From Prosthecomicrobium pneumaticum (lineage in GTDB: Bacteria; Pseudomonadota; Alphaproteobacteria; Rhizobiales; Kaistiaceae): a stretch of DNA of 64,000 bases. Made by a program: the position numbers and the translations under genes. Under the pieces are notes generated by a model, which did no database searches, was not told the DNA's origin, and saw only the letters and a program-made list of their open reading frames with translations. Positions 56,494 to 64,000 of the stretch are shown here, one piece after another. The stretch's first letter is position 1, and each line of letters begins with the position of its first letter. The stretch lies in NCBI RefSeq assembly GCF_014199915.1, contig NZ_JACHOO010000002.1, positions 286,658-350,657 of the forward strand, read 5' to 3'.

Positions 56494-57405
56494 ATGAGAC
56501 GCTTCGGTCCGATCCTCGCGCTGGCGCTCCTCCTGCTGCCCGGTGCCGCCCCGGCACAGCAGGCGCCCGCCGCGCCGGCGGCGACCGGATCGACCGCCGC
56601 GGGGCAACCGGCGACCCCGGCCACCCCGCCCCCCGGCGCCGACCTCGCCCCGGCAATCCCTTCGGCCGAGGCGGATCCGCTCGCCGAGGGGGTGGACCCG
56701 GCGACGCTGCCGCACGACCTTTCCCCGGCCGGCATGTTCGCCAATGCCGATGCCGTCGTGAAGAGCGTCATCATCCTGCTCGCCGGCGCCTCCGTGCTGA
56801 CCTGGGCGATCTTCCTCGCGAAGTCGCTCGAGCTCGCCGGCGCGCGGACGCGCACCCGGGCGCTCGGCCGCCGGCTCGGCCGCGCCCGCTCGCTCGACGA
56901 TGCCGAGGACGCGATCGGCCGCCGCCGCGACCCGGCCGCCGCCCTCGTCGCCGCCGCGGTGACGGAACGCGATCTGTCGGCCGATCTGTCGGTCGACGGC
57001 ATCAAGGAGCGCACCGCATCGCGGCTCGCGCGGATCGAGGCCGCCGCCGCGCGGGACGCCGGCCGCGGCACGGGCGTGCTCGCCACCGTCGGCTCGATCG
57101 CCCCCTTCGTCGGCCTGTTCGGCACGGTGTGGGGCATCATGAATTCGTTCATCGGCATCAGCCAGGCGCAGACGACCAATCTCGCCATCGTCGCGCCGGG
57201 CATCGCCGAGGCGCTGTTCGCGACCGCGATCGGCCTCGTCGCCGCCATTCCGGCGGTGGTCTTCTACAACGTCTTCGCCCGCGCGATCGCCGGCAACCGG
57301 GCGGCGCTCGCCGACGTGTCGGCGGAGGTGATGCGCCTCCTGTCGCGCGACCTCGACCGCGCCGCGGCGCGCGAGCGGCCGCGCCTCTCCGCGGCGGCGG
57401 AGTAG
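56494..57405 (+). CDS. exbB: TonB-system energizer ExbB
   Basis: 303 residues. A signal-peptide-like N-terminus ([14 protein letters not shown]) and an Ala/Pro-rich periplasmic extension precede three membrane helices: [20 protein letters not shown], the [19 protein letters not shown] span, and [17 protein letters not shown]. With ExbD it forms the proton-driven motor for outer-membrane uptake. GGGAG lies eight bases before ATG 56494. Confidence 0.94.
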   Translation: MRRFGPILALALLLLPGAAPAQQAPAAPAATGSTAAGQPATPATPPPGADLAPAIPSAEADPLAEGVDPATLPHDLSPAGMFANADAVVKSVIILLAGASVLTWAIFLAKSLELAGARTRTRALGRRLGRARSLDDAEDAIGRRRDPAAALVAAAVTERDLSADLSVDGIKERTASRLARIEAAAARDAGRGTGVLATVGSIAPFVGLFGTVWGIMNSFIGISQAQTTNLAIVAPGIAEALFATAIGLVAAIPAVVFYNVFARAIAGNRAALADVSAEVMRLLSRDLDRAAARERPRLSAAAE

Positions 57406-57411
57406 CGCGCG

Positions 57412-57834
57412 ATGGCGGTCAGGCTCGGCGGCCCGGACGAGGACGACCTCGCCGAGGCGAGCGAAATCAACGTCACGCCCTTCATCGACGTGATGCTCGT
57501 CCTTCTCATCATCTTCATGGTGGCGGCACCGCTTGCGACCGTCGACGCTCCGGTCGACCTGCCGCGCTCCAACGCCAAGGCGGCGCCGCGCAGCGACAAG
57601 CCGCTCTTCCTGACGCTGAAGGCCGATCTCTCGGTGCTGCTCGGCGCGACGCCGGTCGCCGCCGACGGTCTCGCGGCCGCGCTCGACGCGGCGACCAGGG
57701 GCAATCGCGAGGAGCGCCTTTATCTCCGCGCCGACCGCCGCGTCCCTTATGGCGAGCTGATGACGCTGATGAACCGTCTGCGCACGGCCGGCTACGCCAG
57801 GATCGCCCTCGTCGGCGTCGAAGGCGGCAGCTGA
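57412..57834 (+). CDS. exbD: TonB-system ExbD
   Basis: 140 residues. One N-terminal membrane helix with the essential proton-carrying Asp in [19 protein letters not shown], then a periplasmic domain ending [20 protein letters not shown]. It starts 6 bp after exbB. A tonB gene would be expected next; instead the following 684 bp contain repeats only. Confidence 0.95.
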   Translation: MAVRLGGPDEDDLAEASEINVTPFIDVMLVLLIIFMVAAPLATVDAPVDLPRSNAKAAPRSDKPLFLTLKADLSVLLGATPVAADGLAAALDAATRGNREERLYLRADRRVPYGELMTLMNRLRTAGYARIALVGVEGGS

Positions 57835-57861
57835 GGGCTCCCCTTCGTCGGCGCGCGCCGC

Positions 57862-58088
57862 CCCCCTACCCCGCACCGTCATCCCGGGCGAGGCGAAGCC
57901 GAGACGATGACCCTTCGGGCCGCGCAACCCTCTCTCACGACCCGGCGGCAGGCGGCGTGATGGATTTCCGCCCGAGCGGACGTGACGGATGGAAAGGGTC
58001 CGCCGGGAGCCCCCAACGTCACGATTATGGATGCCGGCACGAAGGCCGGCATGACGGGTGGCGGGGGCCGATCGCAAACGGCAAGGAG
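57862..58088. repeat. Compound palindromic repeat, copy C (227 bp)
   Basis: It contains GTCATC-...-GATGAC (57879-57910, an outer 6-bp stem with an inner GGC-GAA-GCC hairpin), a stretch of unique repeat sequence, and a forward core palindrome (58020-58060, stem ATGCCGGC/GCCGGCAT, loop ACGAAG). It recurs about 356 bp downstream. Confidence 0.8.
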
Positions 58089-58151
58089 CGCGAGAACGGG
58101 TCGGAGTGGCAGGACCGTTCAAGGACGCGGCGCACCATCGCCCCCCCGGAA

Positions 58152-58192
58152 CACCCGTCACCCCGGCCTCCGTGCCGGGGCCCATAATCGTG
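58152..58192 (-). repeat. Core palindrome, inverted, between copies C and D
   Basis: On the minus strand CACGATTATGG, stem of CCCC/GGGG type with loop ACGGAG, then GACGGGTG. It lies 91 bp after the forward copy at 58020 and 182 bp before the forward copy at 58375. Confidence 0.85.
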
Positions 58193-58217
58193 CCGCCGGG
58201 CCAACCGCGTACCACCT

Positions 58218-58443
58218 CCCCCTATCCCGCACCGTCATCCCGGGCGAGGCGAAGCCGAGACGACGCCCCTTCGGGCCGCGCAACCCTCTCTCGCGACCCG
58301 GCGGCAGGCGGCGCGATGGATTTCCGCCTCAGCGGACGTGACGGATGGACAGGGTCCGCCGGGAGCCCCACCGTCACGATTATGGATGCCGGCACGAAGG
58401 CCGGCATGACGGGTGGTGGGGGCCGATCGCAAACGGCAAGGAG
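58218..58443. repeat. Compound palindromic repeat, copy D (226 bp)
   Basis: Direct repeat of copy C with about ten substitutions and a 1-base gap. The outer GATGAC arm has decayed (GACGCC), while the forward core palindrome (58375-58415) is unchanged. The spacer 57835-58518 between exbD and prs holds nothing besides these repeats. Confidence 0.8.
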
Positions 58444-58518
58444 ACGGAAAGGCTGGGCAGGGCCGGCTCTGGACGCGGCGCGAAGGCCGGTATCCTGAGC
58501 GGAGGGCCGCGCGCGCCC

Positions 58519-59451
58519 TTACGCGAACAGGCTCGAAACCGACTTCTCGCTCGCCGTGCGGTTGATCGCCTCGCCGATCAGGGTGGCGATCGAGGTCACG
58601 CGGATGTTGGACGCGGCGAGCACGGCCTCCGTCGGCTGGATCGAATCGGTGATGACGAGTTCCTTCAGCCGCGAACTGGTGATGCGCGTCACCGCCCCGC
58701 CCGACAGCACGCCGTGCGTGATGTAGGCGACCACCGAGCGGGCGCCGTTGGCGATCAGCGCATCGGCGGCGTTGCACAGCGTGCCGCCCGAATCGACGAT
58801 GTCGTCGAACAGGATGCAGTCGCGGCCGGCGACATTGCCGATGATGTTCATGACCTCGGATTCGCCCGGCCGCTCGCGCCGCTTGTCGACGATGGCGAGC
58901 GGTGCGTCGATCCGCTTGGCGAGCGCGCGCGCCCGCACCACGCCGCCGACATCGGGCGACACGACCATCACATTGGCGAGGTCGTAATGTTCCTTGATGT
59001 CGCGCGACATCACCGGCACCGAGAACAGATTGTCGGTCGGGATGTCGAAGAAGCCCTGGATCTGCCCGGCGTGCAGGTCGAGCGTCAGAACGCGGTCGGC
59101 TCCGGCATGGGTGATCAGGTTGGCGACGAGCTTCGCCGAGATCGGGGTCCGCGCCGATGGCTTCCGATCCTGCCTCGCATAGCCGAAATAGGGTAGCACG
59201 GCGGTGATGCGGCGGGCCGAGGCCCGCCGCAGCGCATCGATCAGGATCAGGAGCTCCATCAGATTGTCGTTCGCCGGGTAGCTCGTCGATTGCACGACGA
59301 AGACGTCCTCGCCGCGCACATTCTCCTGGATCTCGACGAAGATCTCCTGGTCGGCGAAGCGGCGGACCAGGCATTTGGCGAGCGGGATTTCGAGATAGGT
59401 GGCGATCGCGTCGGCGATCACCCGGTTGGAATTTCCGGCGACGAGCTTCAC
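58519..59451 (-). CDS. prs: Ribose-phosphate pyrophosphokinase
   Basis: 310 residues. It makes PRPP from ribose-5-phosphate and [32 protein letters not shown] (ATP loop), [12 protein letters not shown], and the PRPP loop [13 protein letters not shown] are all intact. PRPP feeds apt and other salvage and synthesis steps. Start ATG 59451. Confidence 0.97.
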   Translation of the reverse strand: MKLVAGNSNRVIADAIATYLEIPLAKCLVRRFADQEIFVEIQENVRGEDVFVVQSTSYPANDNLMELLILIDALRRASARRITAVLPYFGYARQDRKPSARTPISAKLVANLITHAGADRVLTLDLHAGQIQGFFDIPTDNLFSVPVMSRDIKEHYDLANVMVVSPDVGGVVRARALAKRIDAPLAIVDKRRERPGESEVMNIIGNVAGRDCILFDDIVDSGGTLCNAADALIANGARSVVAYITHGVLSGGAVTRITSSRLKELVITDSIQPTEAVLAASNIRVTSIATLIGEAINRTASEKSVSSLFA

Positions 59452-59597
59452 GGAATGGGGGTCCCGTCCATGGCATGGGGGGCGGGCGGCGAATCCGCGA
59501 GCGGCTCCGCGCGTCCGTGCGGCGGCCTTTTAGCAAGTGGACCGTCCGCTGGCAAAGCCCCCGCGCGAACGGAGGCCGGAAAACTTGCGGCCGGCCT

Positions 59598-60158
59598 TCA
59601 GTCGGAGGCGCCCCAGGTGCCGATCGCCTCGATCGTGCGCCGGGCCACCGCGTCGAGCACGGCGCCGTCGATGGCCCCCCAAGGGTCGGCTGCCGTCGCC
59701 GAGATCGACTCCTGGCCGGACAGCCGGTGCATGCGCCGGCCGTTCTTGTCGAAGATGTCCCAGACATAGACGATGATGGTGCCCGAGGCGTCGCCGACCG
59801 CCGAAAGATAGCCCTTGACGATATAGGTCGCGCTCTCGTCGCCCGACGGCGCGAGCTGCAGGCCGCGCGTCGCGGCCTCCCGGCCGAGCGCCGAGGACAG
59901 CCGGCCGGTGACACTCGCCGGCGCGCCGGTGAGCGACACGAAGGAAAAGCGGGCGTTCGAAACCGGAACGGTCGGCCTGCTCGAGGCGCCGGGCAGAACG
60001 CTCGGCGAATTCGTCGCCGCCGGGTTCGCCGCGGGCGTGCTCGCCGCCGGAGACTCCTCCTCGCCGAAGCCGAAAAAGCTGCTGCCACAGCCGGAAAGAC
60101 CGAGAGCCGCCATCGCGACCAGAAGGCCGGAGAGGCCCGTCCTGCGCACTCGCCCCAT
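59598..60158 (-). CDS. Outer-membrane-type lipoprotein, unknown function
   Basis: 186 residues. A lipoprotein signal with lipobox LSGCG (Cys near 24) is followed by a Ser/Pro/Ala-rich linker, then a compact region (FSFVSLTGAPASVTGRLSSA, TYIVKGYLSAVGDASGTIIV, WDIFDKNGRRMHRLSGQE) resembling LpoB/CsgG-like or LptE-like lipoprotein folds found widely in Rhizobiales. Processing by Lgt, encoded 2 kb away, is expected. ATG 60158 preferred over GTG 60161. Confidence 0.75.
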   Translation of the reverse strand: MGRVRRTGLSGLLVAMAALGLSGCGSSFFGFGEEESPAASTPAANPAATNSPSVLPGASSRPTVPVSNARFSFVSLTGAPASVTGRLSSALGREAATRGLQLAPSGDESATYIVKGYLSAVGDASGTIIVYVWDIFDKNGRRMHRLSGQESISATAADPWGAIDGAVLDAVARRTIEAIGTWGASD

Positions 60159-60245
60159 CACACCTGCCTTTCACCCTCCCCCTCTCGGGGGACCCGGAAC
60201 ACCTGTAGACGCATTCGGAAGGCTGGTCCAGACGGCCGGCCCGGC

Positions 60246-61028
60246 CTATCCGGCGGCCGGGTCGACCAGCGCGATCGCCGAAAGGAGCCGGCCGTAATCC
60301 GGCTCGCCTTCATGGGTCGCGCGGCGGTAGGAGAAGAAGCGCTCGGGATCGCCATAGGTGCAGAGCCGGAGGTCCTCGACGCGGCCGAGGCCGGCCGCCA
60401 GGAGCCGGGCGCCGATATAGGCCGGCAGGTCGAAGAGATGCCGGTCGGTCCGGCCGGCGGGGGAGAAGAAGCGCTCGTTTGCCGTGTCCGCCTCGAGGAA
60501 ACGCACGCGGAACTCCGGCCCGACCTCATAGGCGGGCCGCGAGATGGTGGGGCCGAGCGCTGCGACGATTCGCGCGCGCTGCGCGCCGAGTTCCTCCATC
60601 GCCTCGACCGTCGCCTCGATGACGCCCGAGAAGGCGCCCTTCCAGCCGGCATGCGCCGCGCCGACGACGCGCGCCTCGGCATCGGCGAAGAGCAGCGGCC
60701 CGCAATCGGCGGTGCCGACGCCGATCGCGACCCCCGGCCGCGCCGTCACCACCGCATCCGCCTTCGGACCTTCGCCCGGCGCCCAGACCGTCTCGACGAC
60801 CGCGACGTCGGCCGAATGGATCTGGTGCGGCGTCGCCAGCCGGCCGGGCGGCAGACCGAGCACGGCGAGGACACGGGCGCGGTTGGCGATCACGCTCTCC
60901 CGGTCGTCCGCCGAGCCGAGGCCGCAATTGAGCGAGGCGTAGAGCCCGTCCGAGACGCCGCCCCGGCGCGTGAAGAAACCGTGCGTGACGCCGGGCAGCG
61001 CAGCGAGGGCATCGGAGGTCAATCGCAT
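60246..61028 (-). CDS. pgeF: Peptidoglycan editing factor PgeF (multicopper-oxidase-fold laccase domain)
   Basis: 260 residues of the DUF152/YfiH family. HGFFTRRGGVSDGLYASLN, the metal-site motifs HQIHSADV, TADCGPLLF and AHAGWKGAFSGVIE, and a C-terminal LCTYGDPERFFSYRR are clear. It removes L-Ser-containing peptide mistakes from peptidoglycan in E. coli and also acts on purine nucleosides. It lies 10 bp after the MidA-type gene in a lgt-midA-pgeF operon, the usual order here. Confidence 0.93.
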   Translation of the reverse strand: MRLTSDALAALPGVTHGFFTRRGGVSDGLYASLNCGLGSADDRESVIANRARVLAVLGLPPGRLATPHQIHSADVAVVETVWAPGEGPKADAVVTARPGVAIGVGTADCGPLLFADAEARVVGAAHAGWKGAFSGVIEATVEAMEELGAQRARIVAALGPTISRPAYEVGPEFRVRFLEADTANERFFSPAGRTDRHLFDLPAYIGARLLAAGLGRVEDLRLCTYGDPERFFSYRRATHEGEPDYGRLLSAIALVDPAAG

Positions 61029-61038
61029 GGCCGTCTCC

Positions 61039-62124
61039 TCATCCTTCCGGCCCCACCGCGGTCCCATGGACCGCGAGGACCTTGAACAATTCCCCCATCG
61101 CGCGGGGGCCGGCGAGCCGTTCGACCGCGGCGCGGATCGCCTCCTGGATCGCCCCGTCCTTGCCGGCGCCGAGCCGGCCGGCCCGTTCGAGCAGGCCGTG
61201 CCGCAGCAGGAAACCGCCCTGCGTCTCGAGCTGTTCCGGGCGCCCGCCCGCCCCGGCCGCCGCGGCGGCGAGCGCGGCGAAGTCGACATGGGCGGTCAGG
61301 TCCGCCTCGCCGGGATGGGCGAGCGGCGGATCATAGGCATGGCGACGCAGCGCCTGGAGCGTGTCGCCGAAGCCGCCGCCATGGCCGTAATCGATCGCGA
61401 GGAGGGCGCCGCCCGAGCGGGCGATCCGTGCGCCGAGCAGCGCGGCGAGCCGCTCGCCGGCCGGCGCGATCTCGAGCACGCTGCCGGCGGGCGCCGCGGC
61501 GAGCCTCGCCTCGCGCGAGGCATCGAGCCGGGCGCCGGGCCGCAGCCCGAAGACGAGCGCGCCGTCGCGCAGCCCCACCATCCGCTCGGCGATGCCCGCC
61601 TCCGTCCGCTCGAACTGGCGGATCGGCAGGGCGTCGAAGAACTCGTTCGCCACCGCGATCAGCGGCCCCCCGGGCAGCGCCGCGACCTCGTCCCGCCAGA
61701 GGACGGCGTGGCCGGCGAGCGTCGCGCTCTGGATGGCGCGGAGCCGCGCGCTCGTCTCGACGAGCACGATCCGCGCCGCCGCGAGGAAGCCCGGCTCGAT
61801 GCGCGCGGCGCGCAGCAGATCGGCCATCAGCGTGCCGCGGCCCGGCCCCAGCTCGGCGAGCACGAAGGCCTCCGGCCGGCCGATCGCCCGCCAGCGCTCG
61901 ATCGCCCACAGGCCGATCAGCTCGCCGAACATCTGGCTGATCTCCGGCGCGGTGACGAAATCGCCCGCCGTGCCGAAGGGCTCGCGCCTCGCGTAATAGC
62001 CGTGCTCGGGGTCGCCGAGACAGGCCTCCATATAGGCCGCGACGGTGATCGGCCCGTCGGCGGCGATCCTGAGCGCCAGCCGGCGGGCGAGCGGCGTCGG
62101 CGCCTCGGCGGGCGCCCCGCTCAT
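61039..62124 (-). CDS. MidA/NDUFAF7-type SAM-dependent methyltransferase
   Basis: 361 residues. TVAAYMEACLGDPEHGYYARR and FVTAPEISQMFGELIGLW open the protein; LAELGPGRGTLMADLLRA is the SAM motif; ANEFFDALPIRQF and LLAIDYGHG follow. The mitochondrial relative NDUFAF7 methylates an arginine of complex I subunit NDUFS2. ATG 62124 overlaps the lgt stop (ATGA), so the two are translationally coupled. Confidence 0.92.
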   Translation of the reverse strand: MSGAPAEAPTPLARRLALRIAADGPITVAAYMEACLGDPEHGYYARREPFGTAGDFVTAPEISQMFGELIGLWAIERWRAIGRPEAFVLAELGPGRGTLMADLLRAARIEPGFLAAARIVLVETSARLRAIQSATLAGHAVLWRDEVAALPGGPLIAVANEFFDALPIRQFERTEAGIAERMVGLRDGALVFGLRPGARLDASREARLAAAPAGSVLEIAPAGERLAALLGARIARSGGALLAIDYGHGGGFGDTLQALRRHAYDPPLAHPGEADLTAHVDFAALAAAAAGAGGRPEQLETQGGFLLRHGLLERAGRLGAGKDGAIQEAIRAAVERLAGPRAMGELFKVLAVHGTAVGPEG

Positions 62125-62969
62125 TCCGCCTGCGGCACCGGCCGCAGGGCGCGCCAGATCAGATAGGCCCCGGCGGCGACGAGCGGCAGCGAGAGGAGCA
62201 TGCCCATGGTCAGCCCGAAAGGAACGGTGTCGGGCAGGAAATAGCCGAGCTGGATGTCCGGCTCGCGGAAGAACTCGACGAAGATGCGGGCGCAGCCATA
62301 GCCGACCGCGAACACGCCCGAGACGAGGCCGGGCCTCGCCAGCGCGCCGAGACGATGGGTGAAGAAGCGCAGCACGAGGAAGAGCACGAGCCCCTCGAGC
62401 GCCGCCTCGTAGAGCTGGCTCGGATGGCGCGGCACCGGCCCGCCGGCGGGAAAGACGAAGGCCCAGGGCATGTCGGACGGCCGGCCGAACAGCTCGCCAT
62501 TCACGAAATTGGCGAGCCGGCCGAAGAACAGGCCGAAGGTGACGGAGGGCGCCACCACATCGATCAGCGACCAGATCGGGATCTTTCGAGCGCGCGCGAA
62601 CAGCACCATCGCGAGGACGGTGCCGAGGAAGCCGCCATGGAAGGACATGCCGCCGGTCCACACGGCGAAGATCTGCAGCGGCTCGGCGAGGAAGCGCAGC
62701 GGATCGTAGAACAGCACATAGCCGATGCGGCCGCCGAGAATGATGCCGAGCGTCGCGTAGACGACGAGATCATCGATGTCGGCCGGCGTCAGCGGAACAC
62801 CCTTCGGCTCCCACAGCCGTGCATCGGCGACGAGCCGCTTCGCATACCACCAGCCGACGAGAATGCCGGCGATATAGGCGAGCGCATACCATCGCACCAC
62901 GAGCGGCCCGACCTGTACCGCGACAGGATCGAGGAACGTCGGAAATGGCAAAGCAAGAAGCGTCGGCAT
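62121..62969 (-). CDS. lgt: Prolipoprotein diacylglyceryl transferase
   Basis: 282 residues, seven membrane helices. GGRIGYVLFYDP, MSFHGGFLG and GRLANFVNGELFGRP (signature with the essential Arg and Asn) are intact. It transfers diacylglycerol from phosphatidylglycerol to the lipobox Cys of prolipoproteins, such as the one encoded at 59598. ATG 62969 chosen; a TTG two codons upstream is possible. Confidence 0.97.
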   Translation of the reverse strand: MPTLLALPFPTFLDPVAVQVGPLVVRWYALAYIAGILVGWWYAKRLVADARLWEPKGVPLTPADIDDLVVYATLGIILGGRIGYVLFYDPLRFLAEPLQIFAVWTGGMSFHGGFLGTVLAMVLFARARKIPIWSLIDVVAPSVTFGLFFGRLANFVNGELFGRPSDMPWAFVFPAGGPVPRHPSQLYEAALEGLVLFLVLRFFTHRLGALARPGLVSGVFAVGYGCARIFVEFFREPDIQLGYFLPDTVPFGLTMGMLLSLPLVAAGAYLIWRALRPVPQAE

Positions 62970-63305
62970 GATCAACCCCAGAGCGGCCCCGGCTGACTGG
63001 TTCGCCGATCAGGTCCCGTGGGTCAAGATGGGGCGACAGCCGGCCACGCTGGCGCGGCGTCCACAGGCGTGATGCGGCTGCGAAGAAAAGGGATCGCATC
63101 CGCGAAATCGATCTCTATACTCGAAGGCAATGAAGATTCGCGCTGCTTCGTCACGCGCTGATGGCTTGAGTTCGGTGAGGATCGCCGTTTCCGCAGAGGT
63201 CGGCGCGGTTCTCCTGCGGCTCGGGAACGGCCTTTTCGAGAGCTCGCCCGGCGCTCGACTGAGTCTGTTGCGTCCTCCCATCCCGATCAAGCGCGAGGGT
63301 CGGCC
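62970..63305. other. Divergent spacer between lgt and the YbjN gene
   Basis: 336 bp with a more AT-rich middle part (63100-63160). It should hold both promoters; I cannot assign a convincing -35/-10 pair or any RNA structure, and the short open frames in it do not look coding. Confidence 0.3.
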
Positions 63306-63806
63306 ATGAGCCTTCTGGATGTCGAGACGGAAGACCGTCACACCAATCCCGTCGACATGATCGAGCACGTCGCCGCGCTCCACGACTGGAGCTTCGAGCG
63401 CTCGGGCGACGACGAGATCACCATCTCGGTGGGCGGCGGCTGGTGCGACTACCACGTGTCCTTCTCCTGGATGGAGGACATGGAGGCGGTGCATCTCGCC
63501 TGCGCCTTCGATCTGCGCGTCACCGATCCACGCAAGGTCGAGGTGATGCGCCTCCTCTCGCAGGTCAACGAGCAGCTCTGGATCGGCCATTTCGACCTGT
63601 GGAGCAAGGAAGGCGTGGTGATGTACCGGCAGACCCTCCTGCTCGCCGGCACCGAACCGAGCACCCGGCAGGTCGAGGCGATGCTGACCAACGCGATCGA
63701 GAGCTGCGAGCGCTATTACCAGGCCTTCCAGTTCGTCGTCTGGGCCGGCAAGTCGGCCTCCGAGGCGCTCGAGGTCGTGCTCTTCGAGACCGTCGGCGAA
63801 GCCTGA
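63306..63806 (+). CDS. YbjN-domain protein
   Basis: 166 residues: HVAALHDWSFERSGDDEITI, CDYHVSFSWMEDMEAVHLAC, LLSQVNEQLWIGHFDLW and ESCERYYQAFQFVVWAGKSA. This matches the YbjN (putative bacterial sensory transduction regulator) family, which adopts a type III secretion chaperone-like fold. Commonly found near lgt and proC in Rhizobiales. Function is not established. Confidence 0.87.
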   Translation: MSLLDVETEDRHTNPVDMIEHVAALHDWSFERSGDDEITISVGGGWCDYHVSFSWMEDMEAVHLACAFDLRVTDPRKVEVMRLLSQVNEQLWIGHFDLWSKEGVVMYRQTLLLAGTEPSTRQVEAMLTNAIESCERYYQAFQFVVWAGKSASEALEVVLFETVGEA

Positions 63807-63865
63807 GCGGGGATCGTCCGCCGGCTGCTTTCGGGAGCGTGCCGGCGCGCCCTGTCGCCGGATGT

Positions 63866-63906
63866 CACGATTATGGACCCCGGCACGGAGGCCGGGGTGA
63901 CGGATG
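63866..63906 (+). repeat. Core palindrome, forward
   Basis: CACGATTATGG, stem ACCCCGGC/GCCGGGGT with loop ACGGAG, then GACGGATG. Same form as the copy at 49381. The spacer after the YbjN gene shows no other element. Confidence 0.85.
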
Positions 63907-63981
63907 TTCTCGAGGAAGCCGACGGCTCCGCATCCCCGAACCGTCCGCCCCTCGACCGTCCTGCTCTCCGAACACCCCCTC

Positions 63982-64000
63982 CACCCGTCATGCCGGCCTC
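63982..64000 (-). repeat. Core palindrome, inverted, cut by the window end
   Basis: CACCCGTCATGCCGGCCTC is the first half of the inverted core element. Its distance from the forward copy (75 bp) matches the doublet layout seen at 49.4 kb. Confidence 0.75.

Noticed and set aside
63009..63590. Minus-strand open frame overlapping the YbjN gene start
   Set aside because: Antisense to a clear YbjN protein and compositionally poor.

Overview
The window is a high-GC chromosomal segment from an alphaproteobacterium, most likely of the order Hyphomicrobiales (Rhizobiales). I infer this from the split F0 ATP-synthase operon with both b and b' subunits (atpI-B-E-b'-b), the petABC operon beside mtnP, the neighbourhood ppdK / glyQ / glyS / S49 peptidase / trmN6 / DUF2007 / polyprenyl synthase / TPR / ispE / moaB, the dciA-dsbA-smc row, the rplY-pth-ychF row, the frequent GTG and TTG starts, and a perfect GTTC-N7-GTTC alphaproteobacterial SOS box. 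Almost everything is housekeeping core genome. I see no rRNA, tRNA, prophage, transposase or CRISPR array.

Layout. 0-9 kb: end of ppdK, a SleB-type cell wall hydrolase behind a TTAACC-N9-GGTTAA site, a two-module glycosyltransferase, an AcuI-type reductase with an MFS permease, a YCII protein, an SbtA-type bicarbonate permease overlapping its P-II-like partner, and a small secreted protein. 9-13.5 kb: glyQ, a Fic-family protein with its own palindromic promoter region, and glyS, whose start overlaps the fic stop. 13.7-20.7 kb: a minus-strand operon (DUF2007, trmN6, S49 protease, small membrane protein), then octaprenyl diphosphate synthase, a TPR-LysM protein, ispE and moaB. 20.8-26.4 kb: an AT-rich FkbM methyltransferase island, a GT2 glycosyltransferase, an SOS-box-preceded radical SAM protein, a NYN protein, rnhB and an AI-2E-family permease. 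26.4-29.4 kb: the F0 operon with a clear promoter and terminator. 29.5-34.2 kb: dciA, dsbA, smc. 34.4-37.8 kb: a sugar ABC importer with divergent binding protein. 39-46.4 kb: mtnP, petCBA, an ABC exporter and an MFS exporter. 46.4-56.3 kb: an SH3 protein, dienelactone hydrolase, cspA, ubiK, apt, GST, a DUF4282 membrane protein, ychF, a PIN/ribbon-helix-helix toxin-antitoxin pair, pth, rplY. 56.5-63.8 kb: exbB-exbD without tonB, prs, a lipoprotein, pgeF, a MidA-type methyltransferase, lgt and a YbjN protein.

The least ordinary material is intergenic. Four spacers (38.3-39.1, 49.3-49.7, 57.8-58.5 and 63.8-64 kb) hold a family of palindromic elements in alternating orientation. Their 8-bp stems show compensatory base changes, and they are embedded in longer near-identical duplications of about 220-250 bp. 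This looks like a REP/BIME-like family specific to this lineage. Other points of interest are the fic gene between the two glycyl-tRNA synthetase subunit genes with a tandem palindromic operator, the SbtA/SbtB-like pair, the SOS-controlled radical SAM gene, the toxin-antitoxin insertion between pth and ychF, and the foreign-looking FkbM gene.
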